A stretch of 22,340 nucleotides of DNA from the IMG/VR virus record IMGVR_UViG_3300036840_000012, positions 1 to 22,340 of that record; one strand, given 5' to 3'. Within the stretch, counting starts at the first letter, position 1. Every line of letters starts with the position of its first letter. The DNA comes from a virus. The notes under the pieces are model-generated. The model was not told where the DNA came from. It saw only the letters and a list, made by a program, of their open reading frames with translations, and made no database searches. This document shows positions 7,886 to 14,966 of the stretch, piece after piece. The translations under genes and the position numbers were made by a program.

Positions 7886-8682
7886 GCGCTCGACCCTCCG
7901 AGGACTTCGAACGCGCGCGCCACGCGCCGCTCGATTGCCATCTCGGGATCCGGGCTGGGCTCCAAGTAGCGCCCAATACACGGCACGTCCCCGTACATGT
8001 AGCAGGCCCGCGTGAGCTTCTCCGCCGAGTCGTACCCGTTCCGGAGCAGCCACACCAGCGCGTTCTTGAACGACTTGGCCGCCATGAGATCAGCGGGGAT
8101 CTCGGAGACGGGCACGCGAGCGATCGCCGCGCCATCCACAGTAGGGAGCGTGGTCTGGGAAGCACCCGCACTTGGGGCAGACGACGCTCCAGTCGGGGCT
8201 TTTGGGGGTGTCGCAGGGGCCGGCGTGGCCACGCGCCGCACAGCCTCACGCGGGGCAGGGGCGGGGGAAGAGACAACGTCCGTGGTCGCGACAGCCGGGG
8301 CAGACGCGGCTTTTGGGTCGCGCGCGGGCACCACAGTCTCCGTGACCGTGGGAGGCGCAACGGCGGCCGTCTCCTCCCCGAAGTTATCCACGGGTTTCGT
8401 TTCCTCGGGAGCAGGCGGCGCGGGCGGCGCCGAGCGGCGCGCGCGGGACTTGGTTGCTGGCGCGGGCTGTACTGCTTCCGCAGTCTCCACCGCGTGAGGC
8501 TCCTTGCTCTCGTCGCTCATGGGGAGCGCCGGGATCTGCTTGCTGCCGTAGTTGCTGACGAACGCGCCGAGCGCCGAAAGGAACCGCATGGCGTCATCCG
8601 AGGACGACGGCAGCCCAAAGCGCACCTCGACCTCCGCGTCATCCCCGTTGAAAAAGTTGAAACTGTTGATCCTGACCGTCAT
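7882..8682 (-). CDS. Unknown two-domain protein with long Ala/Pro linker
   Basis: This 266-aa protein starts at the ATG at 8682, where GGAGG lies 7 bases upstream and the start overlaps the preceding stop as ATGA. The frame continues upstream to 8838, but that extension covers the neighbouring gene. Residues 1-55 form a compact segment beginning MTVRINSFNFFNGDDAEVEV. A long Ala/Pro/Thr/Val-rich disordered stretch of roughly 120 residues follows. A C-terminal domain of about 75 residues includes a SFKNALVWLLRNGYDSAEKL helix pair and two cysteines (ACYMYGDVPC). Two small domains joined by a flexible tether suggest a scaffold or adaptor. The gene lies directly ahead of the polymerase with an ATGA overlap, so a polymerase accessory role is possible but unproven. 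I do not recognise a family. Confidence 0.8.
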   Translation of the reverse strand: MTVRINSFNFFNGDDAEVEVRFGLPSSSDDAMRFLSALGAFVSNYGSKQIPALPMSDESKEPHAVETAEAVQPAPATKSRARRSAPPAPPAPEETKPVDNFGEETAAVAPPTVTETVVPARDPKAASAPAVATTDVVSSPAPAPREAVRRVATPAPATPPKAPTGASSAPSAGASQTTLPTVDGAAIARVPVSEIPADLMAAKSFKNALVWLLRNGYDSAEKLTRACYMYGDVPCIGRYLEPSPDPEMAIERRVARAFEVLGGSSA

Positions 8683-8882
8683 CTGTTGTCCTCCGTCTTT
8701 GCGCAACGTGCGCCCTTCTTGCCGCTGAACGGCGGGCGTTGCGCCCGCTTGAGTAAATTCGCCGCAGCTAGGCACCTTCGCCCGTCCACCCGATCGTGGT
8801 CGAACGCCGGAGACACACGCTCGGTGCCGGATTCCCAACCCTCAGTAGAACAATGAGGGCACTTCCAACGACGCTGCTTCAT
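8679..8882 (-). CDS. Small putative zinc-binding protein
   Basis: This 67-aa gene is easy to miss because its frame is open well upstream into the ligase gene. The ATG at 8882 overlaps the ligase stop as ATGA, and its own TGA overlaps the next gene's ATG as ATGA. The N-terminus reads MKQRRWKCPHCSTEGWESG, giving a CPHC knuckle at 8-11. His29 and Cys37 (in a DHDRVDGRRC stretch) could complete a metal site. The C-terminus is basic. Small single-knuckle proteins like this are common in phage replication regions and often bind DNA or zinc. No specific function can be given. Perfect stop/start coupling at both ends is the main evidence that it is real. Confidence 0.75.
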   Translation of the reverse strand: MKQRRWKCPHCSTEGWESGTERVSPAFDHDRVDGRRCLAAANLLKRAQRPPFSGKKGARCAKTEDNR

Positions 8883-9787
8883 CCCAAGTCTCGGAGCCTG
8901 TGGTACACCGGGTGCCTCGCCGTCGCGACCGTGCCGGCCTGGTGAGAGATCTCGGCGCGGAGCCCAGCGAGCCGATCGCGCATGGCCCACAGCCGCTCCC
9001 GCTCGGCGTCGCTGAAGCCGGTGCCGACGCGCACGTCCGCGCCTTGAAGCGTCTTGCCCTCGAGCGCGCCGAGCCGCCCCTTGTGCTTGCCTTCGCCCTC
9101 CACGGCGCCGGTCAGCACGATTTCGACCGTGCTCGTGGGCTTGATCTTCAACCAGGCATCCTCCCGGCTGAAGTAGTACGGGGCGTGCGGCACCTTCACG
9201 ATCGCCCCTTCGTACTCCTGCGCGAAGCGCGCATAGGTCGCGTCCACTTGCTCGGCGCTGGCGCACATGACCGACGGCAGGAGCCGGAGCGTGGAGCGCT
9301 CGTTGATGCCCAAGAGGAGCTCCTCCACGTCCGCCGTGCGCTCATGCTGCGAGCGGTCGTAGACCAGGCGCGGCTTGCGCTGGCGCCCCTTCGGGGGAAT
9401 CTCGCGGATGTTCCGCAGGTCCACGAGGTCGAACACGTGGAACTTGACCTCCTGACGGATCCTCTCGAGGTCGTCCTCATCCATGTTCTCCCGGAACCGC
9501 CGGAGGAGCTTCGAGGTCTCGTTCCAATCCTTGGCCATGACCTCCCCGTCCAGCATCGTGCCGGGCTCGAGCCCCAGGTCAGAGACCTCGACCGCGACGT
9601 GCCCGAGGTGCTCGATCCATTGCGGGGACTCCTCGTCGCGACAACGGAATGTGATCGAGCCGTCGAGCTCAACCGTGGCGTTGAGCCGGTAGCCGTCGAC
9701 CTTGGGCTCGACCAACACATAGTCGAGCTCGTCCACCCAACCCGTCCAATGCTTGGCCAGCTGGCAACCCTTGTATTCGAACTTCAT
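8879..9787 (-). CDS. ATP-dependent DNA ligase
   Basis: This 302-aa ligase is of the short phage type (T7 ligase is slightly longer). Nucleotidyltransferase motifs appear in order: motif I EPKVDGYR with the adenylated Lys29, motif III TMLDGEVMA, then FHVFDLVDL, motif IV EGAIVKVP and motif V DAWLKIKP. A C-terminal OB-fold segment follows, with VEIVLTGAVEGEGKHKGRLG. It seals nicks by forming a ligase-AMP intermediate and probably joins Okazaki fragments and recombination products. The ATG at 9787 has an AGGAGAGG just upstream, and a 6-bp perfect hairpin (9800-9817) sits right before it. The stop is coupled to the small zinc-protein gene by ATGA. Confidence 0.95.
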   Translation of the reverse strand: MKFEYKGCQLAKHWTGWVDELDYVLVEPKVDGYRLNATVELDGSITFRCRDEESPQWIEHLGHVAVEVSDLGLEPGTMLDGEVMAKDWNETSKLLRRFRENMDEDDLERIRQEVKFHVFDLVDLRNIREIPPKGRQRKPRLVYDRSQHERTADVEELLLGINERSTLRLLPSVMCASAEQVDATYARFAQEYEGAIVKVPHAPYYFSREDAWLKIKPTSTVEIVLTGAVEGEGKHKGRLGALEGKTLQGADVRVGTGFSDAERERLWAMRDRLAGLRAEISHQAGTVATARHPVYHRLRDLG

Positions 9788-9799
9788 GCGCCTCTCCTA

Positions 9800-9817
9800 C
9801 CCGAGGAACGACTCGGG
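9800..9817 (-). promoter_or_regulatory. Hairpin immediately upstream of the ligase ribosome binding site
   Basis: Within the 40-base gap between the preceding gene and the ligase, CCCGAG (9800-9805) and CTCGGG (9812-9817) form perfect 6-bp arms around a 6-base loop. The minus-strand transcript would fold just upstream of the GGAG of the ligase. It lacks a U-run, so it is not a standard terminator. It may set translation or mRNA processing of the ligase. Role inferred. Confidence 0.4.
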
Positions 9818-9827
9818 AGCGGGGACC

Positions 9828-10199
9828 TTAAACGGAGTTTTCTTCCCATTCCAGCAACTGAGTAATCACAGCCCCCGGACGGAACACAGCGAGTCGAATC
9901 AGGGCAGCCAGTCCCTCCTGCCGCTCAACATCCTTCTCGACCAACCCCACGGCACGCTCCAGCGTAAGGGTCGGAGGAACGATCACCGCCAGCTCGAACG
10001 CCTTGATCAGCGTGTAGAGCCACAGTGGAATGTAGAGCTCATCGCCAATCCAGGTGCCGGGCGGGTCATCGGCAAAGCGCTCCTCGTTGAGCGTGTAGCG
10101 CATGAGCTCCGGGCGCTCGAGACGGCGGACCGTCTCAAAGAGCCCGAGCCTCACGGACACCCACGCCTCGAGATCAGCCGCGTTGTTGCTGTTGGGCAT
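9828..10199 (-). CDS. Unknown 123-aa protein
   Basis: I start this gene at the ATG at 10199, giving [24 protein letters not shown] lies about 9 bases ahead, and the longer in-frame version back to 10277 would run through the HNH gene. The protein has amphipathic helices ([16 protein letters not shown]), a [27 protein letters not shown] hydrophobic centre and a C-terminal helix ending LLEWEENSV. The hydrophobic stretch is interrupted by charged residues, so I do not call a membrane span. It overlaps the HNH gene by 26 bases upstream and is followed by the hairpin and the ligase. I recognise no family. Confidence 0.7.
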   Translation of the reverse strand: MPNSNNAADLEAWVSVRLGLFETVRRLERPELMRYTLNEERFADDPPGTWIGDELYIPLWLYTLIKAFELAVIVPPTLTLERAVGLVEKDVERQEGLAALIRLAVFRPGAVITQLLEWEENSV

Positions 10200-10635
10200 A
10201 CGCGCGCCTCGCTTCTCGAACGGCCTCATCAGCCGCTTCCGTAGAGGTAAACAAACCAAGGTCCATCTTACAACCACTTAGGGTTACACGAGCCCGCCAC
10301 TTCCTGTTCTTCCCATCCCAGGAGTACCCACGCCCCCAGACACGCCGGTTGCGCGCCTGCTCGGAGCGCGTCGCCCAACGGCAGTTGCCGGGCTCGTAGC
10401 CCTGCTCGTTGTCGATGCGGTCGAGAGACATGCCCGGCGGCGGATCGCCCATGTCGGCGTAGAAGTTCTCGAACGAGCGCCAGCGCTCGCACACTGTGAT
10501 GCCTCGTCCGCCGTATCGATCCCATGCGGGGTTCTTGGGGTTCGTACAGCGTTGCACCATAGCTCCCCAACGTCGGTACACAGGCGACCCAAACCTGCCG
10601 TGAGTTGCGTTACCGTGCTTTGCTCTCTCGCGCAT
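10174..10635 (-). CDS. HNH endonuclease with AP2-like DNA-binding domain (homing type)
   Basis: This 153-aa protein begins at the ATG at 10635. Its central part reads [18 protein letters not shown], then [21 protein letters not shown] (about 69-89), the pattern of HNH nucleases in which the Asp-Arg-Ile-Asp-Asn and Gly-Asn-Cys-Arg-Trp segments frame the metal site. Residues about 101-145 ([15 protein letters not shown]...[18 protein letters not shown]) match the AP2 integrase-like DNA-binding fold often attached to phage homing nucleases. It lies between the VWA gene and the 123-aa gene and overlaps each by 26 bases. The neighbours appear intact, so it is likely a free-standing intergenic homing endonuclease, a selfish element unrelated to the operon's function. 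Confidence 0.9.
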   Translation of the reverse strand: MRERAKHGNATHGRFGSPVYRRWGAMVQRCTNPKNPAWDRYGGRGITVCERWRSFENFYADMGDPPPGMSLDRIDNEQGYEPGNCRWATRSEQARNRRVWGRGYSWDGKNRKWRARVTLSGCKMDLGLFTSTEAADEAVREARRAYAQQQQRG

Positions 10636-11995
10636 GAAGTTGACGATCTTCCTTCGACATCCAGATCACAGTACCGTAGTCGACCTCCTCGCCATCCCAG
10701 CTACCCCCCTCGTCTGCGGCGGCCCACGGCACGCGCCCGTTGGGCGTGATCAGCCATATGACCTTGTAGCCGGGAGGCGTCGCTGGTGCGGGGCCAAAGC
10801 CGTCGGTCTGAAACACGAGGATCTCCGGCTTCTCGGGCCACTTGGCGATCTCCTCGAACACGGGACGGAAGTCCGTGCCGCCGCGCCCCTTGAGGTTCTT
10901 GAGCAGGTCGTCGATCGTACGCACTTCGGCGACAGCGTGAACGGCCGCGTCGCACGCCAGGAACGTGACGCTCATGCCACCGAGGCTGTCGAGCATACCC
11001 ATCGTGTGCCCACACATGCGGCTAATGTCCTCGTCGGGAACACTCCCCGACAGGTCGAACGCCGTGGCGACCTTGGGGAGGGGCTGGTGCTCGCCGGGGA
11101 GCACGGGCGCGTCGTCCTCCCCAAACTCGTCGATCAGCGCGCTTTGCCAGCGGCTCGGGACCGTGAACGTATAGTCGCCCATGCCCTCCACGTGCGCCAC
11201 GCCGGCGGAGACCGCCGTGAGCAGCTGGTCCTCCCAGGGGATATCCGAGCTCGGAATCTCCGACTTGGCCTGTGCGAGCAAGCCCGCGGGGACGTCGCCG
11301 CGCTGGTTGGCGCGCTCCACGATCTTCTCGGCGACCGTCTGCCGCGTCACGTCTTGCGAGACGGGGTCGCGCTCGAGCTTGGCCAGCGTCTGCGCGTCGG
11401 GCTCGTCCTCCCACGGGTTGCCCGCGCCCGAGCCGCACCCCGGGCTTTTACCCGGGCCACCGCCCTTCCCTTTGCCCTTCCCCTTGCCGCTCTGTTGCTG
11501 CTGACGACGCTCGAGCAGCTGGGAAAAGTACTGCTCGCCGGTCAAGTGGCGATCCAGGCCCAACGACGTGGGTGTGCAGGGAGGACAGCCGTTGATGCTC
11601 GGGAGGGGGAGGCCGGCGTCCTCCAGGTTGTCGTTGATCTCGGCATCGGCCGCCTGGTTCCAAAGATCGCGATCCTCCTTGTTGTCCTGTGCGACGCCGC
11701 GCCGGACGAGCTCTTGAAACCGACGCTCGTGTCGGCCAAACACATGCATGTACTCGTGCAGGAGGACGGCGCCGGCTTCGAGCGCCGTCCACTGTCCGAG
11801 GACGTCGGGGTCATACATGAGCACACCCCCCGACGTCACGCCAATCTGACCCAACCCGGGCATCACATAGGGAACCAGGTCGTTGACCCCCGCGCTGAAG
11901 TAGGGCAGTGCGTCACACGCCTTGAGGCGCGCGGCGGGGAGTCGGAGCTCGGGTTTGAGCGCCGACAACAGGGCACCCGTGTTTTGCTGCTTCAT
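10610..11995 (-). CDS. HExxH putative metallopeptidase / VWA-domain protein
   Basis: This 461-aa protein starts at the ATG at 11995, with GGAGG about 9 bases upstream. The N-terminal domain (about 1-165) carries [12 protein letters not shown], an HExxH zinc site at H80-E81-H84, followed by an [13 protein letters not shown] stretch that may supply another ligand. A low-complexity Gln/Gly/Lys linker (165-195) leads to a C-terminal von Willebrand A domain from about 300, whose MIDAS reads DLSGS (314-318) with a later threonine region KGRGGTD. This is the arrangement of the bacterial DUF2201 family as I know it. The upstream gene is a MoxR-like AAA ATPase, the usual partner of such VWA proteins, in which the pair acts as a chaperone or remodelling machine on a client. 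The client here is unknown. Confidence 0.85.
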   Translation of the reverse strand: MKQQNTGALLSALKPELRLPAARLKACDALPYFSAGVNDLVPYVMPGLGQIGVTSGGVLMYDPDVLGQWTALEAGAVLLHEYMHVFGRHERRFQELVRRGVAQDNKEDRDLWNQAADAEINDNLEDAGLPLPSINGCPPCTPTSLGLDRHLTGEQYFSQLLERRQQQQSGKGKGKGKGGGPGKSPGCGSGAGNPWEDEPDAQTLAKLERDPVSQDVTRQTVAEKIVERANQRGDVPAGLLAQAKSEIPSSDIPWEDQLLTAVSAGVAHVEGMGDYTFTVPSRWQSALIDEFGEDDAPVLPGEHQPLPKVATAFDLSGSVPDEDISRMCGHTMGMLDSLGGMSVTFLACDAAVHAVAEVRTIDDLLKNLKGRGGTDFRPVFEEIAKWPEKPEILVFQTDGFGPAPATPPGYKVIWLITPNGRVPWAAADEGGSWDGEEVDYGTVIWMSKEDRQLHARESKAR

Positions 11996-12026
11996 TCGTC
12001 AAAACCTCCGAAACCGTTGAACGTCG

Positions 12027-12049
12027 CGCGCCTCGAATCCTTGAGCGCG
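12027..12049 (-). other. Short hairpin between the AAA ATPase and VWA genes
   Basis: CGCG (27-30) plus CTC (32-34) pair with GAG (43-45) plus CGCG (46-49), with one bulged base, giving seven pairs inside the 55-base gap between these two genes. There is no following U-run. It may set the ratio of ATPase to VWA protein. Weak evidence. Confidence 0.25.
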
Positions 12050-12050
12050 A

Positions 12051-13307
12051 TCAGCGCCCGCGCATCATGCCCGCCGCCGACATGATCGGCTCGAGTCGAG
12101 CCAGCATCTTGAACGCCGTCGTCCCGACAGCCAAGTCCGCCGCCGCCAACGCCGTGACGCCTGGCATGGTCAAGTCCAGCGCCGCGTCGGGGATGTCCCG
12201 CAGGAACTTCCACAGAGACTCCGTCCGCTCCTTGCGCTTCTCGGCGTTCTTGGGCGACACGAGCGCCGTGCAGGCGCTGATCACGGCGACCGTGCGATCG
12301 AGACGCGCGGGAGTGTGCTCGAAGTGCACTTTGCCGTCCAACAGATCCGCCGGATCCGGCAGGTCGGCATCCTTGCGCCAGCGCACGAACTCCCCGTACA
12401 CCTGCGCGCCGACGTACGCCGAGCCAGCGAGGAGCTCCTCGCTGGGGGTCATGTCGTACACGAGACAACCCGCGTACGCGCGCATCGCAAACTCCCACGA
12501 GCGAGACGACGGCCACGGCGTGCCGAGCGTGGTCGGGACCTTGTTCAGCGCCTCGGGGCGCCGTTGCAAGTAACCCGTGACGTGCCCGAGCGCTTGCGCC
12601 CACGCCGCGTCATAGCGCGCGTCCACGGCCGCCTCCTCGTCCTCCGCCTTGACCGTCTCGAGGGTCATGCTCGCGTTCTCCCCGGTCCCCTTGAGCACGC
12701 TCGAGCCGAGCGAGCCGCCGCCTAGGTGGTGCCGCGTGAACTCCTGAGCCGTGACCTCGGGCCACGCGAGCACGCCGAGCCGGTTTTGCAGGGCCATCGA
12801 CAGCTCCCGCCCGCCCGTCGCCTGGCTGATCGGGTTCATGGCGCCGAGCTGGCGCACGCCGGGAGGAAGCGGGTGCTCTCCGACCACGCCCTCGAACATG
12901 ACGCGCAGCATGCTGTTCTGGACGGCGATGCTCGCTGTGTTGAACTCGTCATAGACCGCCAGCGCGCGGCCGCTCTCGCTGAGGTCGAGCACCCACCCCG
13001 GCGGAGCGTAGTGCGTGTAGGGGATCTCGCGCACTTCGAAGGTCTCCGGGTCTGTGAACTTGCGCGTGACCTTGAACGGAACGCCGAGAAAGTCGACGGG
13101 GCTGCGGATGCTCCCGAGCATGGTTCGGCTCGGCAGACCGCCAATCCGGGCCAGCTGACGCAGAATGCTCGTCTTGGCCGAGCCCGGCGGGCCGACGATC
13201 ACGTACGGCAACCCGCGGCGACCCTCCACCCCCGGCGCGAAGAGCGCCATCCAGATGATCCGCTGCTGCTCGTTGTTACCAATGACCCGAAGTTTTGAGA
13301 GTGCCAT
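12051..13307 (-). CDS. MoxR-like AAA+ ATPase
   Basis: This 418-aa AAA+ ATPase starts at the ATG at 13307, with GAGGAA about 8 bases upstream. Walker A is GPPGSAKT (39-46), Walker B is ALAVYDEFN with D120-E121, and sensor 1 is probably the AMNP around N158. After SIRSPVDFLG comes an insertion-type segment (KVTRKFTDPETF), and the region following Walker B (NTASIAVQNSMLRVMFEGVV) is typical of MoxR-type ATPases. The C-terminal half is helical and has a conserved-looking SRSWEFAMRAYAG. The gene precedes the HExxH/VWA gene, the classic MoxR-VWA pairing. Family members use ATP to remodel or load metal into client proteins. No client can be identified from the sequence. Confidence 0.88.
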   Translation of the reverse strand: MALSKLRVIGNNEQQRIIWMALFAPGVEGRRGLPYVIVGPPGSAKTSILRQLARIGGLPSRTMLGSIRSPVDFLGVPFKVTRKFTDPETFEVREIPYTHYAPPGWVLDLSESGRALAVYDEFNTASIAVQNSMLRVMFEGVVGEHPLPPGVRQLGAMNPISQATGGRELSMALQNRLGVLAWPEVTAQEFTRHHLGGGSLGSSVLKGTGENASMTLETVKAEDEEAAVDARYDAAWAQALGHVTGYLQRRPEALNKVPTTLGTPWPSSRSWEFAMRAYAGCLVYDMTPSEELLAGSAYVGAQVYGEFVRWRKDADLPDPADLLDGKVHFEHTPARLDRTVAVISACTALVSPKNAEKRKERTESLWKFLRDIPDAALDLTMPGVTALAAADLAVGTTAFKMLARLEPIMSAAGMMRGR

Positions 13308-13332
13308 GTATCTGTTCCTCGCTTTTCCTTGC

Positions 13333-13378
13333 GACGCTCGAGGCGTCTTGCCACGTGAACGGCGCGCCGGAGCGCGCC
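13333..13378 (-). promoter_or_regulatory. Pair of intercistronic hairpins upstream of the AAA ATPase gene
   Basis: Two perfect hairpins lie in the 84-base gap. GACGC/GCGTC arms flank TCGAG (13333-13347), and GGCGCGC/GCGCGCC arms flank a CGGA loop (13361-13378). In the leftward transcript they fold before the AAA ribosome binding site. Neither is followed by a U-run on the minus strand, so an attenuator or mRNA-processing role is more likely than simple termination. Confidence 0.45.
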
Positions 13379-13391
13379 TTGAGTCGTTTTC

Positions 13392-13961
13392 TCAGGACAG
13401 GCCGATCGCCCGCCACGCGCCCTTCTCGCTCGCGATCTGCTCCGCCAGCGAGAGCTGGCGCTCGAGCTCGAGCTCCGTTGCTGTCTCCTCGAGGTGCTCG
13501 TCTTGCGTGCGCGGCGCGCGCTCCTCGGCGTCGATCGCGTCGAGCTCGGCCATGATCGCGACCGCCGAGTAGGGGACACACGAACGGCAGGCGGCCGCCG
13601 GGGCTTGGCGCGTGTAGTGGCTCGAGAAGAACGCGCGCGTGCTGTCGTCACCGTTGCGGCGGTTGTGGACCGGGCCGCGCCCCGCGCGCGGCTTGCGCTG
13701 GCGCGGCTCCTTCTCCTTCGGAGCGATCGTGCAGTAGGCCGTGAACTTGCCCACGCCCTCGTACACCATGCGTCCGACTTGGCGCCGGGGTCTCGGCTTC
13801 ATGACCTTGAGGACGGCCGTGACCGTCTCGACCGAGCGCTTGCCATCCCGGCGCACGACCTCGACCTGTTGGCCAACGATCGCGTCGAACAGGACTTCCA
13901 GCGCGCTCTCCACGCGAATGCCCCACGAACCGTCCGCCATCCGAGCCCACGTTGCGTGCAT
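13392..13961 (-). CDS. Unknown protein, first gene of the leftward operon
   Basis: This 189-aa protein starts at the ATG at 13961, with GGGAG about 7 bases upstream. The open frame extends to 14036, but only this start has a ribosome binding site. The N-terminal 60 residues (MHATWARMADGSWGIRVE, then GQQVEVVRRDGKRSVETVTAVL) look like a small beta-barrel of the kind often seen in phage hypothetical proteins. A basic middle (KPRPRRQVGR, PRQRKPRAGRG) follows, then a CRSC knuckle and a strongly acidic, probably coiled C-terminus. The basic segment suggests nucleic-acid contact. It is the promoter-proximal gene of the operon that continues with the AAA ATPase. Function unknown. Confidence 0.75.
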   Translation of the reverse strand: MHATWARMADGSWGIRVESALEVLFDAIVGQQVEVVRRDGKRSVETVTAVLKVMKPRPRRQVGRMVYEGVGKFTAYCTIAPKEKEPRQRKPRAGRGPVHNRRNGDDSTRAFFSSHYTRQAPAAACRSCVPYSAVAIMAELDAIDAEERAPRTQDEHLEETATELELERQLSLAEQIASEKGAWRAIGLS

Positions 13962-14083
13962 TGTCGTCTCCCTCGCTTTACTTTCGTTCGTTGCCTGCAA
14001 GTAGACTGTACGGCTGCACCAGCTGAGAATCAACACAATCGTTGCACTCTTAACAATTGATCACAATCGACACAGGACCCACG
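13962..14083. promoter_or_regulatory. Divergent promoter/operator region
   Basis: The 122-bp gap lies between the leftward operon and the rightward methyltransferase cassette and is more AT-rich than its surroundings. On the minus strand, TTGATT (14028-14033) and TACAGT (14005-14010) are separated by 17 bases, each matching four of six positions of the sigma-70 consensus, and are well placed for the gene at 13961. The octamer CACAATCG occurs twice in direct orientation (14034-14041 and 14062-14069). Overlapping palindromes CAATTG (14054-14059) and TGATCA (14058-14063) lie between and against the repeats. These look like operator half-sites able to control both directions. I see no good rightward promoter match. 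Confidence 0.5.
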
Positions 14084-14593
14084 ATGCCCGGCCCCAAGAA
14101 CAACAAGATGACCCAGCAAAACTATCGCACCCCGAGCGAGTTCCTGGACGCTGTCCTCCGGCGCTTCGGGATCCCGCGTTTCGACTTTGACCTTGCCTGC
14201 TCGAAACACGACAAGGTGGCGCCGTACGGGTTCGAATACCCACTGGTGAACGCGCTCGAGCAGGACTGGGAGAGCGAGCTCGAGCCGGACTGGACCAACT
14301 GGATCAACCCCACGTTCAACATCGCGGGGACGTGGGCGGCGAAGTGCAGTGGCTCAGGGCGCCGCATTCTCGGACTCTACCCGGCGAGCGTCTCCACGGT
14401 GTGGTTCCGCGAGCACGTCCACGAGCGCGCGCTGGTGATCTTTATGCAACCCCGGCTGATCTTCCTGAAGCCGGACGGGACGCCCGTCACGGACGAGAAG
14501 GGACGCCCCACGCCGATCGACCGGGACTGCATGCTCATCAGCTGGGGCATGGGCCTGAACGGCTACTCGTGTGAGGACTGGCGGAATTGGTGA
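14084..14593 (+). CDS. Phage Dam-like DNA N6-adenine methyltransferase
   Basis: This 169-aa protein starts at the ATG at 14084, preceded by AGGA at 7 bases. An in-frame TTG at 14057 has less support. It follows the order of the phage Dam (N6-adenine methyltransferase) family: YRTPSEFLDAVLRRFG near the start, FDFDLACS, a VNALEQDW segment, the catalytic-loop equivalent NWINPTFN, and a late WFREHVHERALVIFM with RLIFL. The enzyme would methylate adenine in DNA using S-adenosylmethionine, possibly to protect phage DNA or mark its own sites. The catalytic loop reads Asn-Pro-Thr-Phe instead of the usual Asn-Pro-Pro-Tyr/Phe, so activity is uncertain. It is transcribed against its surroundings. Confidence 0.75.
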   Translation: MPGPKNNKMTQQNYRTPSEFLDAVLRRFGIPRFDFDLACSKHDKVAPYGFEYPLVNALEQDWESELEPDWTNWINPTFNIAGTWAAKCSGSGRRILGLYPASVSTVWFREHVHERALVIFMQPRLIFLKPDGTPVTDEKGRPTPIDRDCMLISWGMGLNGYSCEDWRNW

Positions 14594-14636
14594 GGAGAAC
14601 ACTCAAGGCGCGGCGCGCGCTGCCGTTCCGAGAGGC

Positions 14637-14966
14637 ATGAGCAAGCAACGAGTCGCAACGGTCAAAGCCACGGGTTCGAAGCACGTCGTTCTCCGGCTCG
14701 ACCTCAACGCCATGGTCGCCGTGTGCTGGGGTGCTGTGGTCGAGTTCGAGCACAGGGCGGGCAAGGTCGTGCGCACGAAGCACACACAAGAGACCGTCCG
14801 CCTCCCGCTCGCCGACGTGACGATCAGCGACCTGACCCTCGAGGACGCGCGCGCCATGCTCCGCGCCTCGCAGCGCGCCGGCGTCAAGGCGCCGAACCTG
14901 GCTGATGCCCTCGGCAAGGCGGAAGCCGGGCTGTTGACCTCGGTCTCGAAGGCCCTCAAGGCCTAA
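14637..14966 (+). CDS. Unknown protein downstream of the methyltransferase
   Basis: This 109-aa protein starts at the ATG at 14637, just after GAGAGG, a spacing that is rather short. An in-frame GTG at 14571 would overlap the methyltransferase by 23 bases and add 22 residues. The sequence begins MSKQRVATVKATGSKHVVLR and continues with a beta-looking middle (VVEFEHRAGKVVRTKHTQET) and a helical C-terminus (LEDARAMLRASQRAGVKAPN). I recognise no family. Its TAA shares bases with the TAG of the convergent primase gene, so no terminator fits between them. It is probably co-transcribed with the methyltransferase. Confidence 0.65.
   Translation: MSKQRVATVKATGSKHVVLRLDLNAMVAVCWGAVVEFEHRAGKVVRTKHTQETVRLPLADVTISDLTLEDARAMLRASQRAGVKAPNLADALGKAEAGLLTSVSKALKA

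Noticed and set aside
7886-8053. Longer N-terminus for the DNA polymerase
   Set aside because: The extension lies within the upstream gene's coding region and is Arg-rich. The ATG at 7885 has GGAGGG at 8 bases and a coupled overlap.
8385-8395. A DnaA-box-like TTATCCACG
   Set aside because: A single imperfect copy inside the linker-encoding part of a gene, with no cluster of boxes nearby.
10174-10635. Target-site duplication flanking the HNH gene
   Set aside because: The two 26-base overlaps were compared and have different sequences, so there is no duplication.
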